The position numbers were made by a program, and so were the translations under genes. A stretch of 64,000 nt of DNA from contig NC_055989.1 in the NCBI RefSeq assembly GCF_018446385.1, forward strand, positions 134,009,004-134,073,003, in the 5' to 3' direction. Below, piece after piece: positions 45,065 to 57,300 of this stretch (position 1 is the stretch's first letter; the number at the start of each line of letters is the position of its first letter). This DNA comes from Zingiber officinale (Eukaryota > Streptophyta > Magnoliopsida > Zingiberales > Zingiberaceae). The notes under the pieces are model-generated. The model worked only from the letters and a program-made list of their open reading frames with translations. It was not told the DNA's origin and searched no databases.

Positions 45065-46906
45065 ATGACCAAGGCTTTAAAGCCTAGGAGGGTCATTAGG
45101 AGGGTTGCTAGGGAAGTCATCCCTAGTGAATATTTAGTGAACCCAATGAGCTCAAATAGGTTTTGAGTTCCTACGAGCGTGATTCCTTCACGCTAGATGG
45201 TTTAGGATGTGCCAACCTTAATTGGATAGGTAGTTAACCTAATCATGGCAAAAGGTGACACTTTAGGAATATTCAAGGTGTAATCAAGCCTTGAAAATGA
45301 AATTAAAAAATTATTCCTAAGGTGATTAGGATGTGCCAATCACATTTGAGGAGTTTTCTAGGGTCAATCTAATTGGCACATAGTGATCTAAAAATCTTTA
45401 GTATATGATTTTAGGTCTATTACACTTAGGAATATAGAATTTATGGTAAAATGATCAAAATTATCAAAAATGGCAACTAAGGCTAGAATTAGGTATTTTC
45501 TATACCTTTATATGTTATTTGTCATACATTATTTGACATATGTCATGTCATGACATCATATCTAATCTACTATCATTTGAAATATCATGATAATGCTTAG
45601 GTTAGTTATATGTCATGCCTTATTTAAGTTTCATTACTTTATGACATGACATCATGACATTGGCACATGTTTTCACTTATGATATTATTTTATGCCATGT
45701 CATCATCTTTTGCATTTATAATCAATTAATTTGATTTAAGGACAAAAACATAATTTGATATGGAAATCAAATTGTTGTTTAGAAAATGCATGAGAACTTA
45801 GATTAAGATGACCTAAACCATATCTCACATCAAAATTGACTTGGATGTGTTTGATACACCTTAGATGTGTGTGAGATATTAGGATCATGAGTTAGGATCA
45901 AGGTGCATAGTTCTTGTACCTAGATGAGCCTAATTCAAAATGGAGGATCATAGGGAAAGCTTGTGTACAAGTCATGTACATTTAGCCCTAAGATTATGGT
46001 TCTAAATTGAATGGTTTAAAATCATTTTAAAATTGATTTGAAAAATCTTGATGAAGCTTTTCTAGTGATAGCATTCATCATTGAGCAAGTTGATACAAAG
46101 TTGAGGTAAACTTGAACTATTTCAAAGTTTTTAAACTTTGTATCAAGATTTGAAAATGGAAGTTATTTTCATAGAAAACTATTTTTCCATGATAGTATAT
46201 GTTATGAGGAATGTATCCTCAAAATTTTATAATTTTTGGAATTTTCTGTAATTTTGTAGGGGTTTCTGAATTTCGGGAGGAAGAAATTCAGAAATCAGAA
46301 ATCAGAAATCAGAAATCAGAAATCAGAAATCAGACATGTGTGACCGATCAGGAGGTTCCCTGATCGGTCCAGGGGATGCTGGATCGGTCACTGGACCGAT
46401 CCAGGGAGATCCTGATTGGTCTGGTGACCGATCGGGCGTGCCAAATTCTTTCTGAAATTTCAGCTGGAAGTTGGTATTTTAGATTTCTAAAGGTTTGAAA
46501 CTCTCCAAGACATTGTTGGTGCAATGGTCAAGGGGGAGTTGACCTTTAGGGGGAGTTTTACCTATTAGTCAAGGGGCAGTTGACTTTTAGGGGGAGTTTT
46601 TACTCTAAAGACTTGAGTGATATGGGATTATCACTAAGTTGATTGTTGACTTTAGTATCAAGGGGGAATTTAAGGGTTTCAATGAAAGGTATGAGACTTT
46701 CATTAGGAAGAAACTCTTGACCTTGATTCACTCTTTTTGATGTGTGTCAAAAAGGGGGAGAATGGGAGAATGTCCAAAGAATGTTCAAGGAAGAACATTA
46801 GAGTTTGGGGAGAATGTTCAAGGAAGAACATTGGAAAACCTAAGTTAGGTTATCGGGTTAACCTAACTTGATTATGGTTTTTGTCAAACATCAAAAAGGG
46901 AGAGAT
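45065..46906 (+). other. Non-coding 3' internal region of the Sirevirus-like element
   Basis: AT-rich, no pol-like frame. It contains CATGTCATGACATCAT-type repeats near 45540-45720, a 7-bp tandem repeat at 46283-46334, a group of GATCGGTC palindromes at 46340-46440, and five or six AGGGGGAG-like polypurine runs toward the 3' LTR. Confidence 0.75.
46283..46334 (+). repeat. AAATCAG heptamer tandem repeat
   Basis: Six to seven uninterrupted AAATCAG units inside the retrotransposon's internal region. Confidence 0.9.
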
Positions 46907-48800
46907 TGTTGGTGCAACCTTAGGTCAAGGTTGACCTGGTTGACCTGACTCGAGTTGACCTGACTCGAGTTGTATTTTGATGTTTGACGAGAATAGAAAA
47001 GTTCTATTCTGATGTTTGACGAGAGTAGAAAAGTTGTATTCTGATGTTTGACAGAATACAAACTTGGGAGATTGTGGGTGCAATCTTTGGTCAAGGTTGA
47101 CCTAGTTGACCCAAGGTGAGTCGACCTGATTCGGGAAATCCTGGTGAGTGAAGCCAGGTGAAAGTCCTGGTGAGTGAAGCCAGGCAGTTGGAAAGTTCTG
47201 GTGAGTGAAGCCAGGTAAGGGAAATCCAGATAGGTCAAGGTTGACCAGACATCTGGTGAAAAGTCCAAGCAGGGAGCTTGGCACGAGAAAAGTCCAAGTA
47301 TGGAGACTTGGCACGGAAAAGTCCAAGCAGGGAGCTTGGCACGGGAAAAGTCCAAGTATGGAGACTTGGCACAGAAAAGTCCAAGTATGGAGACTTGGCA
47401 CGGAAAAGTCCAAGTAAGGAGCTTGGCATGGGAAAAGTCCAAGTATGAAAACTTGGCATGGGAAGTCGGAGAGGGCTCGGTAGCTCGTTCTCCGGACTAG
47501 GTCAGAGAGGGCTCGGTAGCTCGTTCTCTGGACCGGACGAAGCGGAGAGGGCTCGGTAGCTCGTTCTTCGGACTAGGTCAGAGAGGGCTCGGGAGCTCGT
47601 TCTCTGGACCGGACGTGGAAGTCGGAGAGGGCTCGGTAGCTCGTTCTCCGGACTAGGTCAGAGAGGGCTCGGGAGCTCGTTCTCTGGACCGGATGAAGTC
47701 GGAGAGGGCTCGGTAGCTCGTTCTCCGGACTAAGTCAGAGAGGGCTCGGTAGCTCGTTCTCTGGACCGGACGAAGTCGGAGAGGGCTCGGCAGCTCGTTC
47801 TCCGGACTAGGTCAGAGAGGGCTCGGTAGCTCGTTCTCAGGACCAGGTAGGGTTTAGGGCTGGGAGCTCTAAACCTGGATCGGTCTGGTGACCGATCCAG
47901 TGATACGCTGGTTGACTGATCGGTCTGGTGACCGATCAGTAACCAAACAGTGTGTTTCTGTGAATTACCTGATCGGTCTGGTGACCGATCAGTAATCATA
48001 CAGAAGCGAAGAAGATCAGGAGAAGAAAGAGGGGGATCGATCTGTGTACTGATCCACCTGAGTCCTGATCGGTCCATAGACCGATCAGAGAGTTGGGCAA
48101 CTCTCTGTGAAGCGTGCTGATCGGTCTGGGGACCGATCAGCATAGGTCCTGATCGGTCCCAAGATCGATCAGAGAAGGTATGGACCGATCAGGGTGGAGC
48201 CTGATCGGTCCAGGCCCTAGCCGTTGCAACACAACGGCTAGTTCATGTGTCTTCTTCTTCGCAGGTTATATAACAGGTCGAGGGCTACAGGAGCTGTCTC
48301 TCTCTTTTCTTTCTGATCTTAATGCAATAAGAGCTTTGCTGAGCTCTCATTTTCCTGAAGCTTCGTGGAAGCTTCCTTCGGCTGGTTCCTGTTGTTGTAG
48401 GTGTTTCGTGAAGTTGCTACTTCATCCAGTCGACGAGAAGGCAAGCTGTGTTTTTACATTCTTACTGCCTTTGTATTGTGCTGTATCTTTGTACTCCTAT
48501 ATTACTATTGCAAGAAGTTTGTGGCGAGGTTTCTCCACCCAGAAGGAGTTTCTATTAGCCGATTTTCCGGGGTCTCATCCACCGACGGATTGATAGGCTT
48601 CGTCCACCTTACGGACACGCCGAGGAGTAGAAGTATTATCTCCGAAACTCGTTACATCATCGTACTTGAGGCTTGATCTTCTCCACTTTCGTTTCTACAT
48701 TGTATTTCCGCTGCGCTAACCGAAATTATAGGAAGAAACGAAAATTTGGGGTCGGCTATTCACACCCCCCCTCTCTAGCCATTATCCGAAGGTCCTAACA
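46907..48800 (+). repeat. 3' LTR of the Sirevirus-like element
   Basis: 1894 bp, same block order as the 5' LTR. It has one unit fewer in the 29-bp minisatellite and a different number of GGAGAGGGCTCG blocks. Confidence 0.93.
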
Positions 48801-50700
48801 CACATTGGACCTGATATGTATCCATATCAAGTCCATTTTGAGTTTGATATAGAATTATATTAGGCTCATGTTAAACTTAATATAGAATCATATTAAATTT
48901 AACATGGGTCTAATATTTATACATGTATACAAAAAGAAGGAGGAAAGAGAGACAGGAGAGGAAAGAGGGATAGAAGAGAAAAGGTCCTATTTAATAGAAA
49001 GGGTAAAATAGGAAGAGCATCAAATTAAACGTGTCTTTGTAAATATTAAAGTAATATGTATCTTTTAGTTAATTCCGAAATGTAGATATATTTTTTTGAT
49101 AAATTATTGTAAATAATTTATTATTGTTTTCATCTATGAATCATAAAAATATAGAAAATTATAGATTAAATAAATTGTATAAATGGTTCGCGTCAACTAT
49201 CCAAAGATAGAGAGACTCTTCATGCCTCTGGGGCTACCGACTATGGTATAATGGTTAGATTTCTAAGTACGGATCTTAGGAATTTTAGGATTGAGATTCA
49301 ATTACTATGAATTGTAAGAGATTTTTTTCTAATTGATAGCGAATTTGAAAAAACGGATCCTCTAGACCTTCACGAACACCTCCTAATTTATGTTATGACT
49401 AATGAAAGTTTTTCATAAATTCAGATTGATTATCTCTGATTAATTTGAAAAATTAAATATTAGGTGTCAATTACAACTTTTTACTTGTTAATTTATCGAA
49501 CTGCGTGGTACTCTTATTTATTTATTTATTTATTTTATACTAGCCAATTTTAACCCAAAAATGATGGGACAAGCTGATACAAGTGGCAAAGGTGACTCGC
49601 TCACCTTTCATCATTGGCACCTGATAAAGAAAATAAATCAAGACTATTATTCTCTTAGAAATTCAATTTATATTCTCTTAAAATAATCTACCACCGAGTA
49701 TTAATAATTCGACTATGTGCATGAGGCTAATACAAACTGATACAAGGAATTATAACACTTAATCAAATGAGATAAATTAAGTAAATGGTTTTTAGTTCTT
49801 TATGCTACTTATTTTATTGATATAAATGAAAACTTAAAATTATCTCTCAAGGTTTATTTCATGAGTTTTCAAGATATCCGTATATATTTTAAAGATTTTA
49901 TGATTGTCGATGTTATTTTTTTTATTGTCTATTAATTTCCTTTTTCCACTGATATGCCCTGGTTATTTTTTTTACTCGTAAAATGCATATACTAGTTTTA
50001 CTAAAATTATTATATAAACCTATACTAATTTAAATTGAAAAAATTAAATAACTATAAAGGATTTAAAAATAATAATAAAGTATTTTCTTGTGAATTTTGA
50101 CAAGTATAGGTTCACATAAGTTTATTAAAATATTATATAGATTTAAACTATTCAAATTCCACATATAGACATTTAAGTGTTTCTTAGAAATTTTAAAATC
50201 ATTATAGTCTCTATTTTTCTATTTATATGTATAGATCTCTGTAATGATTTTAACTAAGTAAGAAACCTAAGATATATAATGACTGAAGTATATGGGAAAC
50301 ACGAAGAGTGTTTTCTTGTGAAATTTAACTAATTTATAGATATATAATATTTTAATAAATTATATATGGATCTATGGTGATCTAAGTTTAAAAAAAACAT
50401 TAAACACTCTACAAAGGACTAGGAAATACAAAAGTATGCTTGTGAAATTCTTGTGTCTATATTAGTAAAAATTATTACATAAGCTTATACTAGTCTAAAT
50501 AAGAAAAATAAATGAAAAATTATCGGCGTCGGCAAATTTTGAAATTTATTAAACGACACACCATATTTTTATAATTACCAAAGGGTGTATCAATTTATTT
50601 AGTCTTCCTGTTCCATCCCTCTTGCCAACATCTACTTTCCAAATGTTATTATCAATGCATCCGAGCCACATTTGAAACGTTTTAATTTTAAAATAATTTC
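48801..50700. other. MITE right end, then AT-rich spacer
   Basis: 48806-49109 is the right arm of the Mutator-type MITE. The remainder is AT-rich spacer. Near 49234-49300 the string TGGTATAATGGTTAG matches an RNA polymerase III A box and a weak B-box-like GAGATTCAATT follows about 55 bp later, so a decayed tRNA-derived SINE is possible but not established. Confidence 0.4.
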
Positions 50701-50971
50701 GATGATTTGAATGCATGCAACGCCGTCAACATTTTTCTCCCTCCCTCTCTCCGCATTTGCAAATCAAATCTCTTCTCAAGTCTCCGAATGCAAAAATCCG
50801 ACTCTCTGTTTAGTTGGCGAGATTATCCCACACCAAAAACGTTCACAAGTGTCTTCTTGTGTCTGTCTTAGACGGCGGCAACTCACTTAGGGTTTTCAAC
50901 GAAATCCACATACTTTGACTCTTTGCATTCGAGTTTAGGGGGTTGTTTGTCATCTATACTCTTGTTTTAGA

Positions 50972-51028
50972 ATGACGCAAGAAGGTGCAGCAGGTGTTTC
51001 AGCCTCTGCTTCTCAATTATCCGAAAAG
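50972..51028 (+). CDS. Candidate first coding exon of an unidentified gene (partial)
   Basis: ATG at 50972 opens 19 codons, MTQEGAAGVSASASQLSEK, ending exactly at a donor (AAAAG before GTATGA). Upstream, 50720-50971 has the look of a plant leader: CT-rich stretches, GC-richer than the surroundings, and GGTTTT/AGGGTTTTC elements. Next exons are not visible; to the right lie a repeat, an LTR element and a CACTA, so the rest of the gene would be beyond the window or lost. I do not recognise the product. The exon is too short to be sure. Confidence 0.4.
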
Positions 51029-51059
51029 GTATGATCATGAGCATGTTCAAGGAACAATG

Positions 51060-51286
51060 TGAGCCTGATGTCGGGAGATCAGCACTACTATGGGCCTGGT
51101 TTGATCCCTAATCAGGCCCAACATGGGTATGATTTCTCGAACACTAGGACCACGTTCTAGTTGAACGTTAGCATAACATTATAGCACCTTCGGAGAGCTC
51201 TAAATAAGTAATGGATGTAACCTTTGGACTTCCTACAAACCCACATGACTTGAAATGGATCCAATCGGGCCTGTCTAGATCTATCA
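51060..51286 (-). repeat. Partial copy of the MITE palindrome family
   Basis: GACTTGAAATGGATCCAATCGGGCCTGTCTAGATC matches, inverted, the arm at 41520-41560, and CACCTTCGGAG/AATAAGTAATGGATG continue the match. Length and position suggest a half copy cut by the LTR insertion starting at 51287. (Matches given by shared blocks; sequence listed in pieces.). Confidence 0.5.
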
Positions 51287-52420
51287 TGTAGGATCGAAAA
51301 GACGCTAGAAAAGAGGGGGGGTGAATAGCGATCATCGAAAATCGAGAATGAATCGAAGTACGTAGTGGAAGAAAAGGAAACAATGCTAACAAATCAAGTT
51401 TTACTTAATTCGAAGCCTTTGACGACTCCTACTCCAAGGCCCACACTCGTTGAGTGCTTTCGTTGGGCAATCCACTATTAGAGTATTAGTTCATAAATGT
51501 ATTACAGGAATTAGTTACAAGAACTGAACAGAATAATGTTACCAGCACAGAAAGGAAATCTGAAGGGCTCTTTGTTCTTTGAACTTTAGAGCAGCCTTTC
51601 GGTGTCGTTGGAACTTTTTCGGAGCCGCACATAAGAGAGAAAATTATAGTAGTTATTGTTTAGAAGCTCCTAGTCAAAGGCCTTTATATAGGCCCATTCC
51701 AGGCGCATAGAAACCCTCCGGTAGCTTGGACCACGTGGCTCGGCCAGTCGACATGCTCCACATCAGTTTGTGGATGAATTTTACGGTCCAGGTGCATGGA
51801 CCGACTCCGGGCGCTCGGATCGCTATGGTGCCCCAGGCACCTGCTCGGGCGAGACTGGTCCGGGGCGCCTGGACCTCCTTTTTCAGCTCCTCTTTTCCTT
51901 AAAAAAAAGGGTTAGTCATGGGCAACAAAAATATGTTCATCCTACAAAATAGAGTTAGTACAACTCAATAGATAAGAATAGTAATTTGAACTTGTCTCCT
52001 CGAGACCAAGATCTAATCAAGATCTCAACTTAGATTTCCCAAATGGACCTAAGTCGTCTTCACTAGATCTCTCTTCCAGTTGTTTACCTTTACTTACCAA
52101 CTGCAATCACTTGACTTGCCTTTGACCCACCAAATCTTCCCGCCAATCGTCAGGTCCGCATACCCAACTGGACTTCGGTCGATTGTCAGGTCCCGTGGAC
52201 CCAACCGACCTTCTCGCTAGATATCGAGCCCTACGGTCCTATCTAGACTTCCCACCAGCTATCAGGTCTTGTAGATCTAGCTGGATTTCAACATAGTGTC
52301 AGGTCCTTCAGACTAGTCAACTCTTGCACACTTGGTAGAAAGGTTAGACAAACAATACATCTAACTTTAACCTATTTGTCACACATCAAAACTAAATTAT
52401 TAGTGCAACCTACACCAACA
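51287..52420 (-). mobile_element. 3' LTR of a minus-strand Sirevirus-like element running off the right edge
   Basis: It starts TGTAGGATCGAAAAGACGCT and ends CCTACACCAACA on the plus strand. Immediately to the right, ATCTCCCCCTTTT is the complement of a polypurine tract, which sets minus orientation. Further polypurine-like complements at about 52552 (CCTCCCCCTTTG) and 53281 (TCTTCCCCCTTA) fit the multiplied tracts of Sireviruses. The other LTR and PBS lie beyond the window, so length and TSD are unknown. Confidence 0.8.
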
Positions 52421-53475
52421 ATCTCCCCCTTTTGATGTAATGACAACTTGGGTTAAAGTTAGAAAAAAAATACAATAAAATAATAAAGTAAGAATTAAGC
52501 ATGAAATGTTTAAAGTGAGTTGATTTTTCTAACCTAACCCATTATCCTCCCCCTTTGACATATATAAAAAAATAAATGCATAAAGCATAAATAATTAAAT
52601 AAAGGTTTAGCAAAAAGGATTTTGCAATCTTAATTCTTTAAGCAAGTTTCCAATAATTTTGTCAAGTATTTCAATGAATTTTGAAATAAGGTTTTGAAAA
52701 CCAACTACTAAAAAAAATTGCAAGTGATGTTTTTAAATAAAAACATGATAAAGATAAAATTCAGGTTCATTTGAGGGAGGAGTAAATATTTTCAAGAAAA
52801 ATTTTACACATAAGTATTCAAATATTTCAAAAGGAATAACTTTTCAAAATATTTTAAAGCTATTTTCAAATAATTTATAAAGTATTTTTGCAGACCATTT
52901 TCAAGAAAATTTCTAAAGAAATTTTTTAAGCAATTTTTAAAATAGATTTTGAAATACGGTTTTGAATACAACCTTTTTAGATGATATAAGTATTTTAAAA
53001 TATTTTTCAAGGTAATTTTTTTTAAAAAATGTTCTAAATAATTTGTTTCCGAAACTTTTATAAAAATTTCTAAGAAATCTTTTGAAAAAAGCAAATATCT
53101 GCACAGTAAAAAACCAAAGGAAATTTTTTAAGAAAAATTCAAAGTAATTTAAAGAATTAACTTTTTAAGACTAATTTTTAAAGTACTTTTAAAAAAAAAT
53201 AAGGAAAGATTTTCAAAGTAAGAAAGATTTTTAAAGTGGAAAGAAAACAGATGAAATTATTTTTAAATTGTCTAAACAAATCTTCCCCCTTAATCTGATA
53301 ATATAATAAGGGCATAATAAAGTCATAATGTAATAAGCAACAATCAAATAACTAAAGTGAAAAAAACTAAATAGAAACTGAATACTAGTAATTGAAGTAA
53401 GAGTAAAGTAACATCAAGTCAATATGAAAAAGCAAGCAAGCAAAGGCAACATAATAGTAGTCAAAGACTGTACTA
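52421..53475 (-). other. Non-coding tail of the right-hand Sirevirus-like element
   Basis: AT-rich stretch between the LTR and the env-like frame, with polypurine complements and long A/T runs (52800-53250). The 96-codon open frame here is a low-complexity artefact. Confidence 0.6.
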
Positions 53476-53616
53476 CTACAAAGACGAGGAAGATGAGTCA
53501 GAACCCCAGGAGAGTAATAAGTCCATCAACTCAGTATGACGAGGCTAGCTCTCCCGTCGAAGATCAGAGACCTCCTGGCGAAGACTCGTCATAGACGACT
53601 CAAGTTCAGTAACTTT
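53476..53616 (-). pseudogene. C-terminal piece of an env-like retrotransposon ORF, cut by CACTA insertion
   Basis: Reads VTELESSMTSLRQEVSDLRR, a coiled-coil-like segment, then an in-frame TAG and a tail ending SDSSSSL before TAG at 53478-53476. The frame is continuous with 63604-64000 across the CACTA element and its TTT duplication. Position between pol and the 3' LTR fits the extra env-like gene of Sireviruses. Confidence 0.6.
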
Positions 53617-54200
53617 CACTATGTGAAAATCTAGAATAGACTTCGGATATTATCCGAAGTAATAGGTAGATATTTACCGAAGTAGACGCACGTGAAGTAA
53701 AAGGGTTAATTTTTTACTTCGGCACACGATTACCGAAGTCTATCACCGGTCCAAAACCGGTTCAAAATCGGACCGTTTTCGAAGTAAAAAACCGCTATTA
53801 CTTCATCAAGACCAGTAAAAATACCGAAGTAATTGATGACATATTACTGCATAGGTTACATTGTCTGACGAAGTTTAAAGGAGTTACGACTTCACAATTG
53901 TTTATATTATAGTGTAGTAAATATTTAATATTACTTCTACATATTTTAGCTTTATCGAAGTAATTATTATTGTATTAATTCATCGTAGTATGGAAGTAGG
54001 AAAGCATATTTTACTACGCTTCAACAATTTAAGTTAGCGTAGTAATACATACAAACAACTTCAACAATTTTAATCACGTGACAAAGTAAATAGTTTCTTT
54101 AACTACAATACTATTTAAATTTATTGAAGTCTTATGTGTTGTATTACTTCATCATTTTTATTTATAGTATCGAAGTAGTTGACTATATTTTACTACAATA
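53617..54200. repeat. Subterminal ACCGAAGT/TACTTCG repeats, left side of CACTA
   Basis: More than six copies of CCGAAGT or its complement ACTTCGG within the first 250 bp, then weaker variants (ATCGAAGTA, CGTAGTA). The right subterminal region (about 63340-63600) has ACTTCA and GCCGAAGTA variants. Expected binding sites for the element's own DNA-binding protein. Confidence 0.75.
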
Positions 54201-54393
54201 CAAATTTAATTGACAAAAGTGTATATCATAATATTTTGCTATAACACAATAGTTTTCATCACTAAAATTGAACAAATATCTATCAAATACAATCCAAAAG
54301 TGTATTCATAAAACAAATGTTTAACCACAACCCAAAAACTTTTGTATCCATAATTCTCTAAACACAATCTAAAATTTGTAGCATAGCCTACAC

Positions 54394-57300
54394 TTAGGCA
54401 CCCACATAGAAATAGACGAATTCGCTCCATTCACTTCTGACTTCATCATACTGAGATTGATTGTAATACTGTTTGTTTTTTGATGCTGCAAACTGAATCA
54501 TTAACAAAAGTTTGAGGATCAATGAAAAATAAGTTAATATTTTATAAAGAAAATATTTCATAAAAAAAATATTCACCTTCCTCTCCAATTGTGGATATTC
54601 ATCTAAGACTATCTCTTTCATGTACCGCATCACACAATATCCACATTCAACGCCACCAGTTTGTTTAAGATTACCCTAATGAAATTGAAAATGTTATGCA
54701 AGAAGGAACAATCATAATAATAAGAATTATTAATTGATGTCTAAATACATAATCACAATACATACTGTCAATTGTTTAAAACCTGGTCCTTTTGAAATAC
54801 CCCTTGATGCATTGTATATCTTGACCCCACTACATTGTAAAAAATAGAAAATTATTTTTTTCAATCTATAATGAATTGAATGCATTCAAAGTCAACATAA
54901 GTTACTACTTACTTGGTCACAATAGTTTGCCAAGCATGATCTCGGTTCCTGTTACTCAAAGAGTCCAATAAATATATCATATTCTTATCTTCATTAATTA
55001 TAGTCAAGATCCAATGGTACCTACACAAATAAAAATATAACATTAACTAACATGTAGTAGGAAATGATAAATAATTAAAATGTTACCCAGTGTTATATGG
55101 GATGAAGCATATGCTATCTCTGTTCGATGCTCCCAACTGAGCAGCAATATGTTGTGATAATTTGCTACCTTCTTCACCTACACCGCATGTAGGTATGTGA
55201 CCAGGATCCACAAATGACACATACTGGGCTCTATTTTCTTTCTTCAAGTATTTGTAAAGGTAACTGCAAGGTAATTGAAAGGTAATGGCAAAGTAATGAA
55301 AAATATAAATATACGCCATGTAAACCAAAGCAAAAACATGTGAACAAATTTTGTGAACAAAGCAAAGCATGTGAACAAATATTGTATTTAACACATAACA
55401 TACCCCATGTAAACCAAAATTTGTCTGGCACCTATCTCTTTCATCTCCATAAAGCGTAAGATATATTCTCTTAGCAACCATACACTTTTAGGACGCCCAA
55501 ACATAGCTTCATCAAATTCTATGTGTATGCTCTCATCTTTAGGCATCAATCTGATAACATATGAATAGATATACTTGCATGCCATCGGCAAAGTTTTTTC
55601 AATTTCCTTGTACTTGTCCTGATCACCATGAACATCCGAAGGAGCAAATGATTGATGTTGCACATTCTTCTACAATATGTTAAAATATTCATATGAGTAT
55701 TCAAATGATTAAGGTTTTTTCAAATATCAACTTTTCAAGAAAATTGAAAGTACCTTCTTCGTTGGTAAAATTACCAACTCTTTAGGCCAAGCAACAATTG
55801 TTCCAACAGCATCATTGACGATTGTTGGTCCGGACCGAATTGGAATTGGAAGTTCTGCTTCTTCATCTAAGACAACATCAATAGATACCTTGAAATTCCC
55901 TTCTCCAAGTGGAACATGATGAATCAATATATTTGGGCCTCCTTCTGATAGTATTGTGCCATACGCCACCACATTTTCACGTTGTTTCACAGCCAAGTTA
56001 CATTTTTTTCCCTATAAGAACAATAAGAAATTGTATATAAATATGTGAATTTGAAAACAAAAATTAATTTGACATAAAATTGAGAAATATAGAACCTCCA
56101 AGTTTGAAGTGCCACATTCATAAACCTCCACATCATCTCTCCAATTTGGGTCGTTCATGTTTGAGGACTTATTCGATATCACAACCTCACAAGTTTGATT
56201 ATTAATGACCTTAGCAAGTTGAGCCTTCAATCTCTCTACTTCAACCTTCAAGCTCTTATTCTCCTCCGATTGTTCTTTGAAGTTATCGATCGAATCCTTT
56301 GGGACTGATTCCCTATTCTTTCTTGCAGTTTTAAAGTAGAGTTGGGGTTTTACGCATCCTCCCACACCTCTAACTCGTCCATAGTGTTCCTGATTTCCTA
56401 ATGCAGTGGTTAATACATCGTTCATCTCAGAAGGTTTGAACTCTCCTTTCACCTTCTTTTCCAATAAGTCATCCTACAATTAGGGATGTAACAAATTAAT
56501 CCAAAAATTCTAATATTATTTAGCTAGACAATATGAAAATTAGATAAAAATAAACATTTACAATTTTTTCAGCAACTTCTGCTATCTCCGTATTTGTAAT
56601 GTTGCCAGATTTGTCCTCACGAGCTTTACGCCATAGCAACGATCTATCAACTTCCTCATTTTCAGCAATTAATTTTTTCTCCCTCTACAATTCCAAAAAT
56701 GATCAGTTACATAATATTAAATACTTGCTTGAAAATACCAAGTATAATGCATGGTAGCTTACCAATTCAGCCTCTAAGCCAATGTAGCCTTTGCGAGACA
56801 ATCTGTGATGATATTTATAATGCATCGTTCGTTCTTTTTGCTTTTCATGAATAACCTACATAGAAAATACATTCAACAATAGGCAGAAAATGAACAAATT
56901 GCAAATTCACGAATAACCTGCACATGAACAAAAAAACGAACAAAAAAAGGAACAGCAATTGAACAACCTGCAAATGAACAAAAAACATGCAAATGAATAA
57001 CCTGCAAATGAACAAAAAACGACCAGCAATTGCAAATTCAAAAACACGTCCAGCACTTGCAAATTGGAAAAAACGACCAGCAATTGCAAATTCAAAAACA
57101 CGTCCAGCACTTGCAAATTGGAAAAAACGAACAGCAATTGGAATGAACAAAAAATGAACATCAATTGCAAATGAACAAAAAACGAACAACAATTGCAAAT
57201 TAAAAAAAAACGTCCAGCACTTGAATGAAAATTGGAATGAACAAATTGGAAATGCTGGACGCACCATTACAAAAATTGCAAATTGGAGCTGAAGCAAATT

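Larger units (their letters stand above)
41741..48800 (+). mobile_element. Non-autonomous Sirevirus-like copia retrotransposon with perfect TSD
   Basis: LTRs at 41741-43658 and 46907-48800 start TGTTGGTGCAAC and end AAACA/AACA; flanks are CACAT on both sides (41736-41740, 48801-48805). A tRNA-Met PBS (TGGTATCAGAGCGAGG) follows the 5' LTR at 43661, and a polypurine tract (AAAAAGGGAGAGAT) precedes the 3' LTR. Extra polypurine-like AGGGGGAG motifs (about 46525-46760) and CGG...CCG palindromes in the LTRs are described Sirevirus marks. The 3.25-kb interior encodes only gag, so pol functions must come in trans. The LTRs are very similar (a few changes per 100 bp in the stretches compared), so insertion was fairly recent. 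Confidence 0.93.
37821..49109. mobile_element. Mutator-type foldback MITE split by two LTR insertions
   Basis: A 9-bp duplication TAAATAATT lies at 37812-37820 and 49110-49118. The left end starts GGATAATTTACCAAAAGAC and the right end, on the opposite strand, CAATAATTTATCAAAAAAA. Inverted homology continues inward through ATTTCCGAATTAA/ATTTCGGAATTAA, AAGACACATTTAATTT/AAGACACGTTTAATTT and a CT-rich block, up to the solo LTR and the LTR retrotransposon. Removing the solo LTR (38055-41033 with one TSD) and the Sirevirus-like element (41741-48805 with one TSD) leaves about 1245 bp with a central palindrome near 41503. The 9-bp TSD fits Mutator-like elements. Confidence 0.7.

Noticed and set aside
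49234-49300. Possible tRNA gene
   Set aside because: Only an A-box match and a weak B box; no cloverleaf can be drawn, so at most a decayed SINE.
52804-53094. 96-codon Lys/Phe/Leu-rich frame
   Set aside because: Low-complexity AAATTTT-type sequence in the non-coding tail of an LTR element.
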